Shown: positions 50,001 through 60,957 of the stretch, one piece after another
Position numbering within the stretch: the stretch's first letter is position 1
Layout of the letters: the number at the start of each line of letters is the position of its first letter
Assembly: GCA_002900995.3 (NCBI GenBank)
Contig: CM035313.1
Location: 1,364,001 to 1,428,000 of the forward strand
DNA length: 64,000 nt
From: Ganoderma boninense
Taxonomy: Eukaryota > Basidiomycota > Agaricomycetes > Polyporales > Polyporaceae
Direction of reading: 5' to 3'
Translations under genes and position numbers: made by a program
Notes under the pieces: generated by a model
The model's input: the letters and a program-made list of their open reading frames with translations, nothing else
Told to the model about the DNA's origin: nothing
Database searches by the model: none

Positions 50001-50310
50001 CTGGGAGGAGATTTTTACTGAATAATCCTGGAGCTTACCACACAAACACTTAGCACAACTCCCATCCCCACGATACGTGGTTGGCCTCGGGTGTGGGCGC
50101 GGGAGCTTGGCCAAGATGCTTTTTGCCGCTTTCGGCAATTGCCACACACCAGGCACAAGCGCCGCGCTGTGCTAATGCACGGCTGACTCAGCAACGCGTA
50201 AGCGCCCACCGCCACCGCGTATGTCCGCGACGTCTCAGCACACCTCTGCAACTATCGTTTGCTCGTAACCTCCACGTCGTCTTTCGTCCCCTACGCGCTG
50301 CTTCGTCGAC
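47025..50310. other. Gene-poor block 3
   Basis: The first 400 bp are pyrimidine-rich bZIP 3' UTR. The rest has only overlapping open frames (for example 47476-47842 minus, 47942-48421 plus with 47964-48410 minus, 48761-49165 plus, 49380-49859 plus) with no family I can name. The CWC24 promoter lies just before 50311. G-runs at 47910-47937 are the only simple sequence. Confidence 0.4.
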
Positions 50311-51566
50311 ATGGCTGATACTGAAAACGTCGCCGTTCCGTTCTTCAAGAAGAAGGGCCGCGGCCGGCCCACGACAAGTCGAAAACGTTCTGTATCCCCT
50401 CCGGCTACCGCAACGGCAGCCCCAGTCGCATCCTCCTCCAAATCCCAAGTCGTTCTGCCATCACGCAAGGCTGCAGGGAACCTCCTCAGCGCCGGCACGA
50501 AACGCACCGTGTCCCAGCGCCAAGACGACGATGACCAGGAGGACACGCGCGAAGGTCCAGATGTGAAGTGGACCGCCGCGGGCTCGCACGTAAACGCCGC
50601 GCTGGAGATATTGCAGGGCGACGAGGCAGAGGAGCTGCTGGCGAAGCGGCGGAGGTCTGAAAAGAAGGACGAGGAGGAAGAAGAGGTGCCCGACGACGGG
50701 CTGTACCGCGGACAGAAGGCGTACAAGTCACACATCCGGAAGAATCAGGAGGTCCCGAAGGCGATGCGCGTGGGCCCGCAAAGGTCGAATAACAGCACGA
50801 TCCGGACAGTGACCATTGTCGACTATCAGCCCGATGTGTGTAAAGACTACAAAGGTACGTAACGCTAATACCTTTTTACCGGAACTTGTGACTCATTATT
50901 CCAACCTTTAAACAGAGACCGGCTACTGTGGTTATGGTGACACATGTAAATTCTTGCACGACCGAGGAACTTGTGAGTACATTTGTTTGTTTTGCATAAG
51001 GCACGCCTCGCGAATCTCCCAGGGTTGAATGGAAGGGGATCGCTTGCATACGCTTCTGAGCTGGGTGTGCTTAGGAGATTATCCAAGCCAAACATGTCCG
51101 GCCGTCTTGTATCCGAACAATGCGTGCAGTGCGATTGAGTGATGAAGTATAAACTCACAGATGTTCTATTCTAGACCTCCAAGGCTGGCAGCTCGACAAG
51201 CTCGCCGCGGACCCCAAGAAGCAGGCCGGCGAAGACGCGTCCGACACGGACTCGGATGATGAGGACATCCCATTTGCGTGTCTCATCTGCCGCAAGCCGT
51301 ACACAGACCCGGTCGTTACGCGGTGCGAGCACTACTTCTGCTCGGCGTGCGCAATCAAGCGTTTCGCGAAGACACCGAAGTGTGCCGCATGTGGCGCACC
51401 CACCGGTGGCATCTTCAACCGTGCCGACAAGGTTATCGCCAAGCTGAAGAAGAAGCAGGAGGCTGCTGACGAGGATGGGGCAGGGGAAGATGGGGATGGA
51501 GAGGGGGCTCCCGCCGGGGTGCGAATTGAGGGCCTCGGGCAGGCAAGTGGGAGCGAGGACGAGTGA
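50311..51566 (+). CDS. CWC24: Pre-mRNA-splicing factor CWC24 (RNF113-like, CCCH plus RING)
   Basis: Spliceosome-associated factor acting around activation and the first catalytic step; nuclear. Exons 50311-50854, 50916-50972 and 51175-51566 give 330 residues. The first half is charged and disordered, starting [14 protein letters not shown], with an acidic run and [20 protein letters not shown] leading into one CCCH zinc finger ([20 protein letters not shown], about residues 177-196). After DLEGWQ-like [15 protein letters not shown] comes a C3HC4 [35 protein letters not shown] (about residues 230-269). This domain order and the linker are diagnostic of Cwc24/RNF113. The acidic tail ends SGSEDE. 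Both introns have clear GTACGT/GTGAGT donors. Confidence 0.95.
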
Positions 51567-54500
51567 GGGAGCCTGTTCATTGGACATTGGACGTTGTGCT
51601 GTCTCCGACAATGCACGGAGCCGCACGCAGTGGAGCAGACATCCGTGCTTTCATCTGCCGGGATCGTAACGTGCCTTGTACGTACAATGTATGTTTCACC
51701 CGCCCGTTTCTGGATATCTGACTACCGTCGATGTGTTACCAGCGAGACCGTGGAGTGCCGGCGTTCAAATAAAGTGCAGCGAGGCTTTCATTCCTGGGCG
51801 ATCCAATGCACATTCGTCTATTTCGTTTCCTCCTTCTCTCAGCGACTCTGCGTTGACCAACTTTCGTTTCGTCTGGCTCTTGGTTGCGCGGCGAATGGCA
51901 GCAAATTTTATTCCGAAGCGAGGCGAGCATCTTCCGGACGGACTGTCCTGATTCGAGATGGGAGTTGTCAGGCAGCATTCGCACCTTGTACACGACCGCC
52001 CGACCCTTGCACATCCATTCAGGAAGCCCACCGCCAAATCGTCGACGCCGAAATCCCGGTCATCTGGACGAACAGACGGCTGACACAATTTATGACGCGA
52101 CGGGGCCTCCTCCAATAGCGCGAAACCAGCGGAGCACATTTGTGGTGCGACGAATGTGGCAGGTGCGTGCGATGTCCGTATGTGCAGATGCTTTCGAGTG
52201 GGCCATTTCCTGATGTTCGCTGGCTACTTCCGTCGTTGAAATGACGAGGAGGCAATGCCGAGGGCTCTCAGCTCCGAGGTTTCCGTGCCCAGAGATCATC
52301 CATTCCGTGCGCGGAAAGACGGGGGTGGTAGATGGGGGTAGCCCGGAGGAATCGCAGATAGGGGGTGCATTCCAAGGCGAGAGGCTGTCCAAAACCATCA
52401 CGACCGGGCACGGACGGTCTGGAGGGCAGTGGTGCGGACGTCTGATATGGATTGTAGGCGTCCTTGGCGGCCTGTGTACGAGGGAAGAAAGACTAGGAAC
52501 TGGGAGTAGTCGACGAGGGGATGGTGCAAGTGCAGAAACGGCAGGGGCACGCCCGCGTTGGTTCTCGCTCCCATTAAGGGCGCACACGATCCGGCCTGCA
52601 GGTCCCCGCGGGAGTCTTACTTACCGCCAGCCATTCTCCTCTCACACGGGCTGCATGACGCACGTCCGCGAACCTCCCTCCAGAGGTCAACTTCGCGCTC
52701 CCAACGAGGCCGCTGGAACCCTATTCTGCGTCCCAGATGACGCTCGCGGGGCTCCAACGCAGGCTAGCCTATCGAGAGTCAATCGAGTGCGGTCTTCCCT
52801 CGGCCACACGCAGCACCAGGCGTCCGTGATCTTCCTCTCCGAGTCTAGATGGTCGAATGGTCAATGCTGGATGTCGAACGTTGAGCATTGAATTTTTGGG
52901 GGCCGGAGTTCTCCAATCAAAAGCGGGACCCTGCCGACCACCACCTTGCGACCGTTCCTCGTCGCCATGCTCCCGAACAAGCCGAGCCGTCGGGCCATGC
53001 GGGGCTGAGAATGGATATATGCTGCGATTTGCGCGGCGCACCTGTCCACTGCGTGGTCGGCGCATTTTATGGGCGAGTTCCCCAGGCAGTGCGGGTCAGC
53101 GAGTGCAGCGGGCCGTGTCTCGAGGGACACAACGGGCAGTAAGTAACATGCTGTGTCAGTTATGTCGGACGCTGGATAGCACCGCTGCACACGCTGGCCC
53201 ACCACAAGGCACTTTCCTGGTCTTCAACAATCCATGCGCTGACTGGGTCGCATCAGGAACCCGCTGGTGTGGACCCCTTCAGTGCCTCCTACAAGGCAGC
53301 AATAATTCATTGCGGGTGGCAGGGAAGCCCCCGTCCATTACCTACACCACCCATGGAAATGAAATGGCCATAGCTCCGACCCAGGCAATCGTCCTGCTCC
53401 CACCACCCGCGAAGCGCTCCAGCCGCTACTGGCGCCGAGTGAACGTCGGCCCTAAATTCCCCAGGCAATGAGCAGGCAGGGCTGGCAGGGCTGGGAACGC
53501 GCGACACGCGCCTCTCGCACCCCCGCCCGGAGGAAACAGGACGGTTGCCTTGTCTGGAGCGGCATGCGACGCAAGCTGAGAACCCCCTAACCACGGCTGG
53601 CCCGAAGTCGGGGCGAGAGCCGCGTGCCCGACCGCGCACACCGGGCGGGCGTCCGATGCTCTGCGTCCGGCCGAGGGCCCCCTGCGCCATGACGCAGTCG
53701 CACTGATCGAGGGCAGCGAAGCTCGCACGGGAACTCCGACGCTGGGCTGTTGCGGGGCGGTGTGTGCGGCTCGTGCATTTCATGGCGCCGGGGCGTGCAT
53801 ATGCGTTTGTAACTTAATGACGAAGGTGCACATACGTGCGAAGCTTGTGGTGGGGGGAGCTCTAATTGCTTTTAGAGCTCGCGTTGGACTCCGTCGGCTG
53901 CGCAGATTTCTGCGCATCTGCGATGGGATCGCGGAATGCGATCCATCCCTAGAATACACCCCGTTCTGGTCTCAGGCTCGGGCTTGTGGGTGCATTGATA
54001 TCATGCATCCGCTCGGCAGGTCGTCCGGGCCCAGGGAAAGTGCCAGTTTCACCATGCCAGCGTCGAGCGAGAATGGGCATGGAGAAAATGCCGACCTGTC
54101 GGAGGGAAGGGGAGGCATCGTTTAGCCGGGGCAGGTCTCCTTCTGTATTTTAACAATGGCTCTGGCAGCATCGGTCAGAACATGCATGCTTCGCGTGAAC
54201 TCTGTCTGGCTCGGGCGCACGAACACGTGTGTACGTACGCCCGCATCGCACCTTGTGCGCCCGGGTACGAGCCCATGAGAATGTCGGCAAACGAAGCGAC
54301 GAAGGGCGTCGTCGCAGCCCGAGTACTGGCGGCGTGCAGCTGAGTGTCGAGCGTCGAGCAGATCGTCGAGGCGGTCGTTGGCATCGTAATAATCGTCGCG
54401 TACGTCGCGCCACTCGGCGCACAGATCCCCGGCAAATTTTTACGTGTCTTGGAATCTGGGAACCTGGGGCGCACGGAATGGGTGTGTCGAGCACGATGCT

Positions 54501-55997
54501 CGGGAGCGGGTCGATGCGGCGCCGTGCCCTTCGCCGTCAGCCCCCTCGGTGCCCCGCACTGGCAGTCGAAGCCTGCGCACAAGTCCGGTTTGTCCGAGGG
54601 GTCACCCATCGATCAATCGGGCCAGCCGCATCTCACATCGGGCATCTGACGTTGTTTATGCCCTCTCCTTCCAATCTAGATGCCCCAGCCTCCGAGCTGC
54701 GAACCTCCGGCAGACAAGCACACAAGGCCAGCATCGCGGGGAAAAAGGCCCACAACCGGCGAGCGGCCTCGACACATGCACGAGCTCGGCGTACGGGGGA
54801 CTAGACCACTCGACACCGCGGGACGGGCAGTGATCCCAGCCAGCAGCCAGGCCCGCACAGAGTCCAGCAGGGTGCGCGGCGTGTGGCCGTTGACCAGCTC
54901 TGGCGTTCCGGCCCCACTGCGGGGGTCTGTCTCCGTCGCGATAGGCGATAGAGTTGCTGCTCTCGCGCGACGGGTTCTCACGCTGAAGAGCCCTCTGGAA
55001 CGAGCGTGCCCCCCGGGGGACCAGGGGATGGGGCAGGCAGACTCGGACGTCTGTGTCAGCAGGTCTTCTTGTTCATTTATCTCACTCTGTCGGATCCCAT
55101 TCTTCTCCTCGGCGATATACCCCACCTGCGGGAGTACGCACGCACCTGCTCTAGCTCGCCGGACTCGGGTATTCGGAAAGGGAGAGTGGCATGTACGTGG
55201 CCTTCTGATCCATAGCCCTCCTCCGAAATGGATATTCATATATTCATACCGCGTGCCACGCAAATCTTCATGTGAAGTTTTCTGAGCCTATTCGAAGGCA
55301 ATTTGTCTGAGACGCTCATAGGCACTCATGATCTGCACCAGCCCGTATCTACATGCGGCCGCGCTCGATGTCTTGCCCAAGCGCCACGATCGCGAACAGG
55401 ACGACGATGACGATGGCGACATGAAACAGGTCAGGATGCGAAATGCAGATGGGCGTCCAGTAAGATTTATTAAATACTCGCCATAGGCGGCGACCGAATA
55501 GAATACGGGGAAGATGCGGTGGTGCGATGGGTAAACGAAGGGCGAGAAGTGCGGGTGCGAAGCCTGTACGTATACGTGATGCAGAAGCAGGACAGGAAGC
55601 AGCGGTCGACTAGCGGGAAGCAGGCAGGCAGCGTGGCTAAGATAGTAAGATGGCGATAGTAGCGGGAGCACGAATAAGCAGCGTACCGGAAAACTGCAGC
55701 ACAGCTCCGGAGGGGGGCGCAGTCTAGAACGAATATACGGTAAATCATACTACCAAGAGGCCCGAGCATCCCGAATACGAGCGAGTGTTGTCAAACATGA
55801 GCGTGTGCATGTGGGGGATAGCAAGACATGGGCGGTTTTGGACAGAGGAAACTAATTACCGCAATTGAGTATCATACCACCAAGCAGCGAACAGTGCTGC
55901 GTCTTCTGGCGCCATCCGTTGCCAGTCCGACTCCGACGCGCGGCTCCAGGAGAGGCAACGCCGGATCCCCAACTGACGAGCAGTGCGCCCGTCAGTT
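51567..55997. other. Gene-poor block 4
   Basis: I support no gene in 4.4 kb. Overlapping frames such as 51594-52118 plus, 52241-52891 plus, 52857-53471 plus, 54229-54804 plus and 54676-55263 minus lack domains. At 53857-53944 three short hairpins stand in a row (see findings). A frame at 55288-55671 (minus) has a signal-peptide-like start but no family. Confidence 0.4.
53857..53944. repeat. Three consecutive short inverted repeats
   Basis: Stems are GAGCTCTAA/TTAGAGCTC (53857-53865 with 53872-53880, loop 6), GCGCAG/CTGCGC (53900-53905 with 53910-53915, loop 4) and GGATCGC/GCGATCC (53926-53932 with 53938-53944, loop 5). All three are perfect. No function is known to me. Confidence 0.8.
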
Positions 55998-56954
55998 TCA
56001 CGGGTTGAACTCGGGGTCCTTGTCGCACCCGTTGTCCTGGTGGCGCTTCAGTGAGTCGTTCCGGCTAAACGTCTTGCTGCAGAACCGGCATGTGTGTGCC
56101 TGCTGAAGATGCGTGCTCTCGTAGTGTCGCTTCTTGTCGTGCGCCCGGCCGAACGACTTGTCGCACTTGTCGCAGTAGTAGCGCTCCTGCGGAGGCGAAG
56201 ACGAAGATGCGGGGGGTATAGTGGCGACGACGGGGATGGTGGCGGAGAGAGGAGGAGATGGCGTCGGGTGGTGTGGGTATCCGTGGTATGTCTGAGCGGT
56301 CTGGGCCGGGGTCGGGATGAGATGGGTAGACTGGGAGAGAGAAGGGTGTTGCGAGCCGTGGCGAGGTGGGGGATAGCTCGACTGGCGGTCGTAGAGGGGC
56401 GGGGTGCGAGCGGGCGGGTGGGCGGCTCCCCAGTTGCCACTGTGTCGGTTGGCGGAGGATGACGACGAGGGAGAGCGGGACGCGGTGAAGGGGAGCTCAT
56501 GCAGGGTCTGGCCTAGGAGCGCAATGCGGGTGAGACTGCAGCCGAAGATGGGGAGGAAGGAAGATCGAGGACATACCCAGCGAAGGTACCGCGAACCCGC
56601 TTGGTACGTCATGGCGATTGACATCGCGGGAAGAATACCCTTGACCATGAGCAATTTGGAGCGGGGGAAGCGCATTTGCGCTGCTAAGCGGCTGCGAGTG
56701 GTAGCTGGACGCGTGAGGTTGAGGGAACCCGGAGACATTGCCGTGATGGTAAGTTGGAGTGGCAGGCACGCCAGACCCTGAAAGCGATGCTGGTGCGTGG
56801 GTGTAGGAGTATGGTGGGCTCGCGGGGGCTGGTGTGTGTCGGAGGAGCGGGCGTAGGACTGAGGTTGGGAGCGGGGGTGCTGCTGGGTCGGAGAAGAGTT
56901 GCCGGGAGAGGGGTAGTACGGGGAGTACCTGGGGTCCATAGCGAGCATCGACAT
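55998..56954 (-). CDS. C2H2 zinc-finger transcription factor (first part of the model uncertain)
   Basis: The last exon (56512-55998) is clear: a Ser/Pro/His-rich region followed by two fingers, YYCDKCDKSFGRAHDKKRHY and HTCRFCSKTFSRNDSLKRHQ, the second closing with Cys (DNGCDKD) instead of His. Upstream, intron 56576-56514 (GTATGT...TAG) joins it to a frame reading ATPTYHHGNVSGFPQPHASS and similar low-complexity sequence. The likely start is MSMLAMDPRYSPYYPSPG at 56954, 71 bp after a TATATAA box, but this start is in a different frame from the following sequence. Either an intron (for example donor near 56922, acceptor GAG near 56831) or a frameshift connects them. DNA-binding regulator of unknown target. 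Confidence 0.75.
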   Translation of the reverse strand: MSMLAMDPRYSPYYPSPGNSSPTQQHPRSQPQSYARSSDTHQPPRAHHTPTPTHQHRFQGLACLPLQLTITAMSPGSLNLTRPATTRSRLAAQMRFPRSKLLMVKGILPAMSIAMTYQAGSRYLRWVCPRSSFLPIFGCSLTRIALLGQTLHELPFTASRSPSSSSSANRHSGNWGAAHPPARTPPLYDRQSSYPPPRHGSQHPSLSQSTHLIPTPAQTAQTYHGYPHHPTPSPPLSATIPVVATIPPASSSSPPQERYYCDKCDKSFGRAHDKKRHYESTHLQQAHTCRFCSKTFSRNDSLKRHQDNGCDKDPEFNP

Positions 56955-57024
56955 GTAGAACTGGGGAGGCCAAGGAGGGAGAGAGAGCGATGGTGATGGA
57001 GGCCGAGGAGTGGAAGGAGGGGAG

Positions 57025-57031
57025 GTTATAT
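57025..57031 (-). promoter_or_regulatory. TATA box of the C2H2 gene
   Basis: The minus strand reads TATATAA, 71 bp upstream of the ATG at 56954. Confidence 0.6.
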
Positions 57032-59437
57032 AGAGTCGGTATACAACGACGCGGCACGGGGGACTGAACGGGAATACACCCTTCGCAATACGGGGCCGGA
57101 TGGGAGCAGATCGACAATGTATCATTCACGCACAGTTTGACATGCCCATCTCCCTGGGCGGGGAGGAAGGAAATGGGGCTGCCTTTCTGGTCGTCGATAC
57201 ATGTAACAGCGGTGCGGGCGCTGGTGATCATGAACGAGTTGCCACCTGCGGCGAGAAGCAGAATGTAGCCCATTCCGGAGGGGGGAGGTGCCCCGCCTCC
57301 GTCCGCGCACGGAGGCTCCAAGGCAGGCTTCGATCCTAGTCCGCGCCGCGTCTGCGTCGCATCGGATTGCCGGCGCCGTGTCGAGCGATGGGCAGGGAGT
57401 GCCGACGTGCCAGTCGAGTTCGCCTTCCCACTCGGTACGTCAGCTCGTCGAGATCTGTCAGCTGGACCCTGGACGACCCGTCTTGTCTCCGAGGCTAAAC
57501 ACTCTCTTCCGGCCCACACACGCACACACCCGCACCCCGCACGCCCACGCTCACGCGCGCGTCCTTGTGCGAGCGAGAGGCGACTATGTGCGAGGCACCC
57601 GACACCACCTGGTCGGATACATTCCGGCCACGGCATCGCCCGGAGATGGGGACGCTCGATCCGAATGCAGCCCAGGCCTGAGGAAGCGCGCGGGGGAAGC
57701 AAGAGCGGAACAAGAGCAGGGCAGAAGCGAGACGGAGGACGGACGGGGCAGCGAGGGGGAGCAGAGGCCACTACGTCAGGCGGAGGAGGGACGACGCTTG
57801 CACAATGCTGCTGCATCTGGATTGCATCACCGCGCGATAATCTTCTCCTGGTCGCCGTGCCGCGTGTGAGTGCGAGAACAACGAGTTGGGTGCAGCCGCG
57901 CCTGGCGCCAATCGGACGGTGGCCCTGCGCGTGTTTGCTGCATGTCCCTGGGAGCGCGACCCTCGAGGCTCGCAAGGGGCCAATGACTCTTCCCGTAGAT
58001 CAATACATCGAGATTCGTCCTCCGTATGTTTGCTACCTCGGCACCCAGGACACCAAGGACTTCCTTTGCGCGCCTGCCCCCCGTCAGCCGCTCGTCTGTC
58101 CTCCGTGAATACGTACGGCTACGTACGCTGCCACTGGCCCAACCCACTCCAGCATTGCCATTGGCCCACCCACACCGCACCACCCTCTTCCATACATGAT
58201 CGCCATCTCCGAGCCCAACCAGAAGGCGTGCTGCGCCGTGCGCGCTCTCGTCGGCCTTGCCACATCCGTTGCTCCAATTTCCTCCACCAGCGAGAACGAC
58301 GACGAACCGCCCGATCAAACGCGATGAACTGACACCATGGAATCTTCACCGACGAACCCATGATGGCTGTCCAAGGGTCGAGACGGGCTCATTACCGCTC
58401 GGACGCTGTTCACGAGTGTTGGGCAAGACATAACCTTCACCCGCAGAGGCCCTCGGGCTCCCCATTCCGGCTTCATGAACATCATCCCGGTGCTGCCACA
58501 TTCACCGTCCCTTGTCGACACGCTCTGGTTGGGTCCCAGTCCGCTGGCAGGAAACGCGTTCAGGGAAGCTGGCCGCGGGAGGCGATTTTTTCGCATCGAC
58601 TTACGCGAGCGCGGTGCGGAAACCGGTCGGCAGAACCATCGATGGCGAGCACCAGCGTTGGAGACGGCATCGGAGGTATTCGCAGACACCACCGCTGTCA
58701 TATGGCCGCAGGCGTGAAACCTGCGATAGGCCAGGATGGTGGAGGCGGCGAGCCATGTGCAATACATGAGCCGGCTCGGTATAGGAATCGCAGTGCTCTG
58801 GACGATAGCAGCGGGGGGCGGAATAGATCTGCCTTGACAGCGGATGAGAGAATCAGGTCCGGGGGCCCATAGCGCGTCGTGGAGTGGTGTTCGAGTGGTT
58901 GTAGAGGGGTGTCCACGATCCGGGGTAGGGAGGCCGGTGACCGGATGGCGTGATGCATCGGCAACGGCATCTTGGACATATGACGAGGCAGTCAGCCACG
59001 GAAGAGCACGATAGAACACATCCCGCTAACTTACTGACCGTGAGGGTTGCGATGGTGACGTACAACCCAAGGCCATTGTCTGCTCAAATCTAGGCAGATC
59101 GCGACTCTGGATTGTTGGAGAGAATTCGGAATGAGGAACGATGGCTTCCGGCGGCGCGGCACATGGCCGGGGCCAGGGCATGGACGGATGCGGGTAGGTG
59201 GGCGATGTGGGAGAGAGCAGCTGTGAAGGAAAGCTACATCGTGAGAAATCGTTTCGTATAACCGACTGCCCGATATGGGGAGGAGGAGGTTGGTAGGGCG
59301 ACTTACCTCTTTTGGGCAGGAGCAAACACGGGCAAATCGTGGCCGAGTGGCCGGGCCGCGTGACGAGGTGGGTAAGCGCGCTTGGACCTAGACTGTGACT
59401 CGGACGCGGACTCGGACTCGGATTTCGGACGACTGTT
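57032..59437. other. Divergent intergenic region, C2H2 gene to PPG1
   Basis: Contains both promoters. A 492-codon minus frame (57975-56497) and a 234-codon minus frame (59019-58315) are open but look like GC-driven chance frames: the first runs through the C2H2 promoter, and the second overlaps equally open plus-strand frames. No domain recognised. Short GACTCG repeats precede the PPG1 ATG (59396-59422). Confidence 0.45.
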
Positions 59438-60957
59438 ATGGCACCCTTTGATCTCGACGCATGCATACAGCAGCTCCTCCGCAAGCAGCTCCTCCACGAG
59501 GCCCTCCTACGCGAAATATGCGAGAAGACAAAGGAGGTCCTCATGCGCGAGTCCAATGTCGTCCACGTTAGCGCACCCGTAACCGTCGTCGGCGACATCC
59601 ATGGGTGAGGCCCTTCCCCCTCACATTCCCCCGGGCCTCGGTTGACCGACATTCAAGCCAGTTCTACGACCTCATAGAGATCTTCAGGATAGGCGGATAT
59701 GCACCACACACCAACTATCTCTTCCTCGGTGCGTCTCCCAATCCTTCCACGATGTCCGCGTGCCCTCTCAACGTCTGGCCTTTCAGGGGACTATGTCGAC
59801 CGCGGTTTATTCAGTGTCGAGACCATCTCACTATTAACGTGCCTGAAACTTCGTTGGCCAGATAGGGTGCAGTTGATCCGGGGCAATCACGAGTCAAGGG
59901 CGGTCACACAGGTGCGTCGTAATTCTTCCCTTCTACCATCACCCTACCATTCACGCATCATGTCTTGCCACACCTAAGACGTATGGATTCTACACCGAAT
60001 GTGTCCGAAAATATGGATCATCCCACGTCTGGACATACTTCACCGACATGTTCGACTTCCTTACCCTTTCCGTGGTCATTGACGACAAGATCTTCTGCGT
60101 CCATGGCGGTACGGCTCGCCTTGTACTTTCGGCGCGGCGCTCGTTTGCTGAACCGAATAATGCTCTAGGGTTGTCGCCCTCGATACACTCCATAGATCAA
60201 ATAAAGGTCGTCGATCGGTTTCGGGGTGAGCTTTACGTCTATCGTGCTCCACTTGCCCATCCTGACGGCGCTCATGACTTCCAGAGATTCCTCACGAGGG
60301 TCCTATGGCCGACCTTGTATGGTCGGATCCAGACCCTGAAAAGGAGGACTTTGCAATTTCTCCACGGTAGGGTCTACAGTCTAGTCTCACTCTAATTATG
60401 CATCTTGGCACTGACGTCGGGGTTTGCTAGCGGCGCTGGCTACACCTTTGGATCGGGTGTGGTATACAAGTTCCTGGAGACCAACCAGATGTCGCACATC
60501 CTTCGAGCACACCAACTCTGCATGGAGGGCTATACGTCATTATTCGACGAGCACCTTTCGACGGTGTGGTCTGCGCCCAACTACTGTTACCGGTGTGGCA
60601 ACTCTGCTAGCATACTCGAGGTGGGCCCCGGTGGCTCGATGTTCTTCAATGTGTTCCAGGCGGCTCCCGAAAATGAACGGGATGGGCCAAGCCATCAAGC
60701 CGCGCAGAATGCAGGAGGAAAGGTGCGTCAAGCGTTGCTCTACTTCTCCGAGGCATGTGCCCACTCAATGTCCGCTTTGTTGTGTTCTTCACTCTCCCCC
60801 GTTTATCCCGTCCTTTCGTTCCCCGCCCGGACCCTCCTTCCGTTCACCCGTTCTCCGGTGCCCTGTCCGGCGTTCTTTCTCGTTATCCGCGCTTCCACAT
60901 CCGCTCTGTTGGTAATGTTCTTATCTCCATCGACAGCTTCCAGAATATTTTCTGTAA
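59438..60957 (+). CDS. PPG1: PPG1, PP2A-like Ser/Thr protein phosphatase catalytic subunit
   Basis: Metal-dependent phosphatase of the PPP family. In yeast Ppg1 works with the Far (STRIPAK-like) complex and in glycogen control. Exons 59438-59604, 59658-59728, 59787-59911, 59979-60108, 60169-60225, 60285-60366, 60431-60722 and 60937-60957 give 314 residues, standard length. The catalytic motifs are intact: GDIHG, GDYVDRG ([15 protein letters not shown]), [21 protein letters not shown], and [31 protein letters not shown] and [20 protein letters not shown] fit the Ppg1 rather than the PP2A or PP4 branch. The tiny last exon (21 nt) adds LPEYFL, the PP2A-type C-terminus whose Leu is methylated in relatives. 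The start lies before [14 protein letters not shown]. Confidence 0.94.

Noticed and set aside
56497..57975. 492-codon minus-strand open frame
   Set aside because: Only its 3' part belongs to the C2H2 gene. The rest runs through the TATA box and promoter and is Arg/Pro/Ser-rich from GC composition.
58315..59019. 234-codon minus-strand frame
   Set aside because: No domain or splice context, and plus-strand frames over the same bases look equally protein-like.
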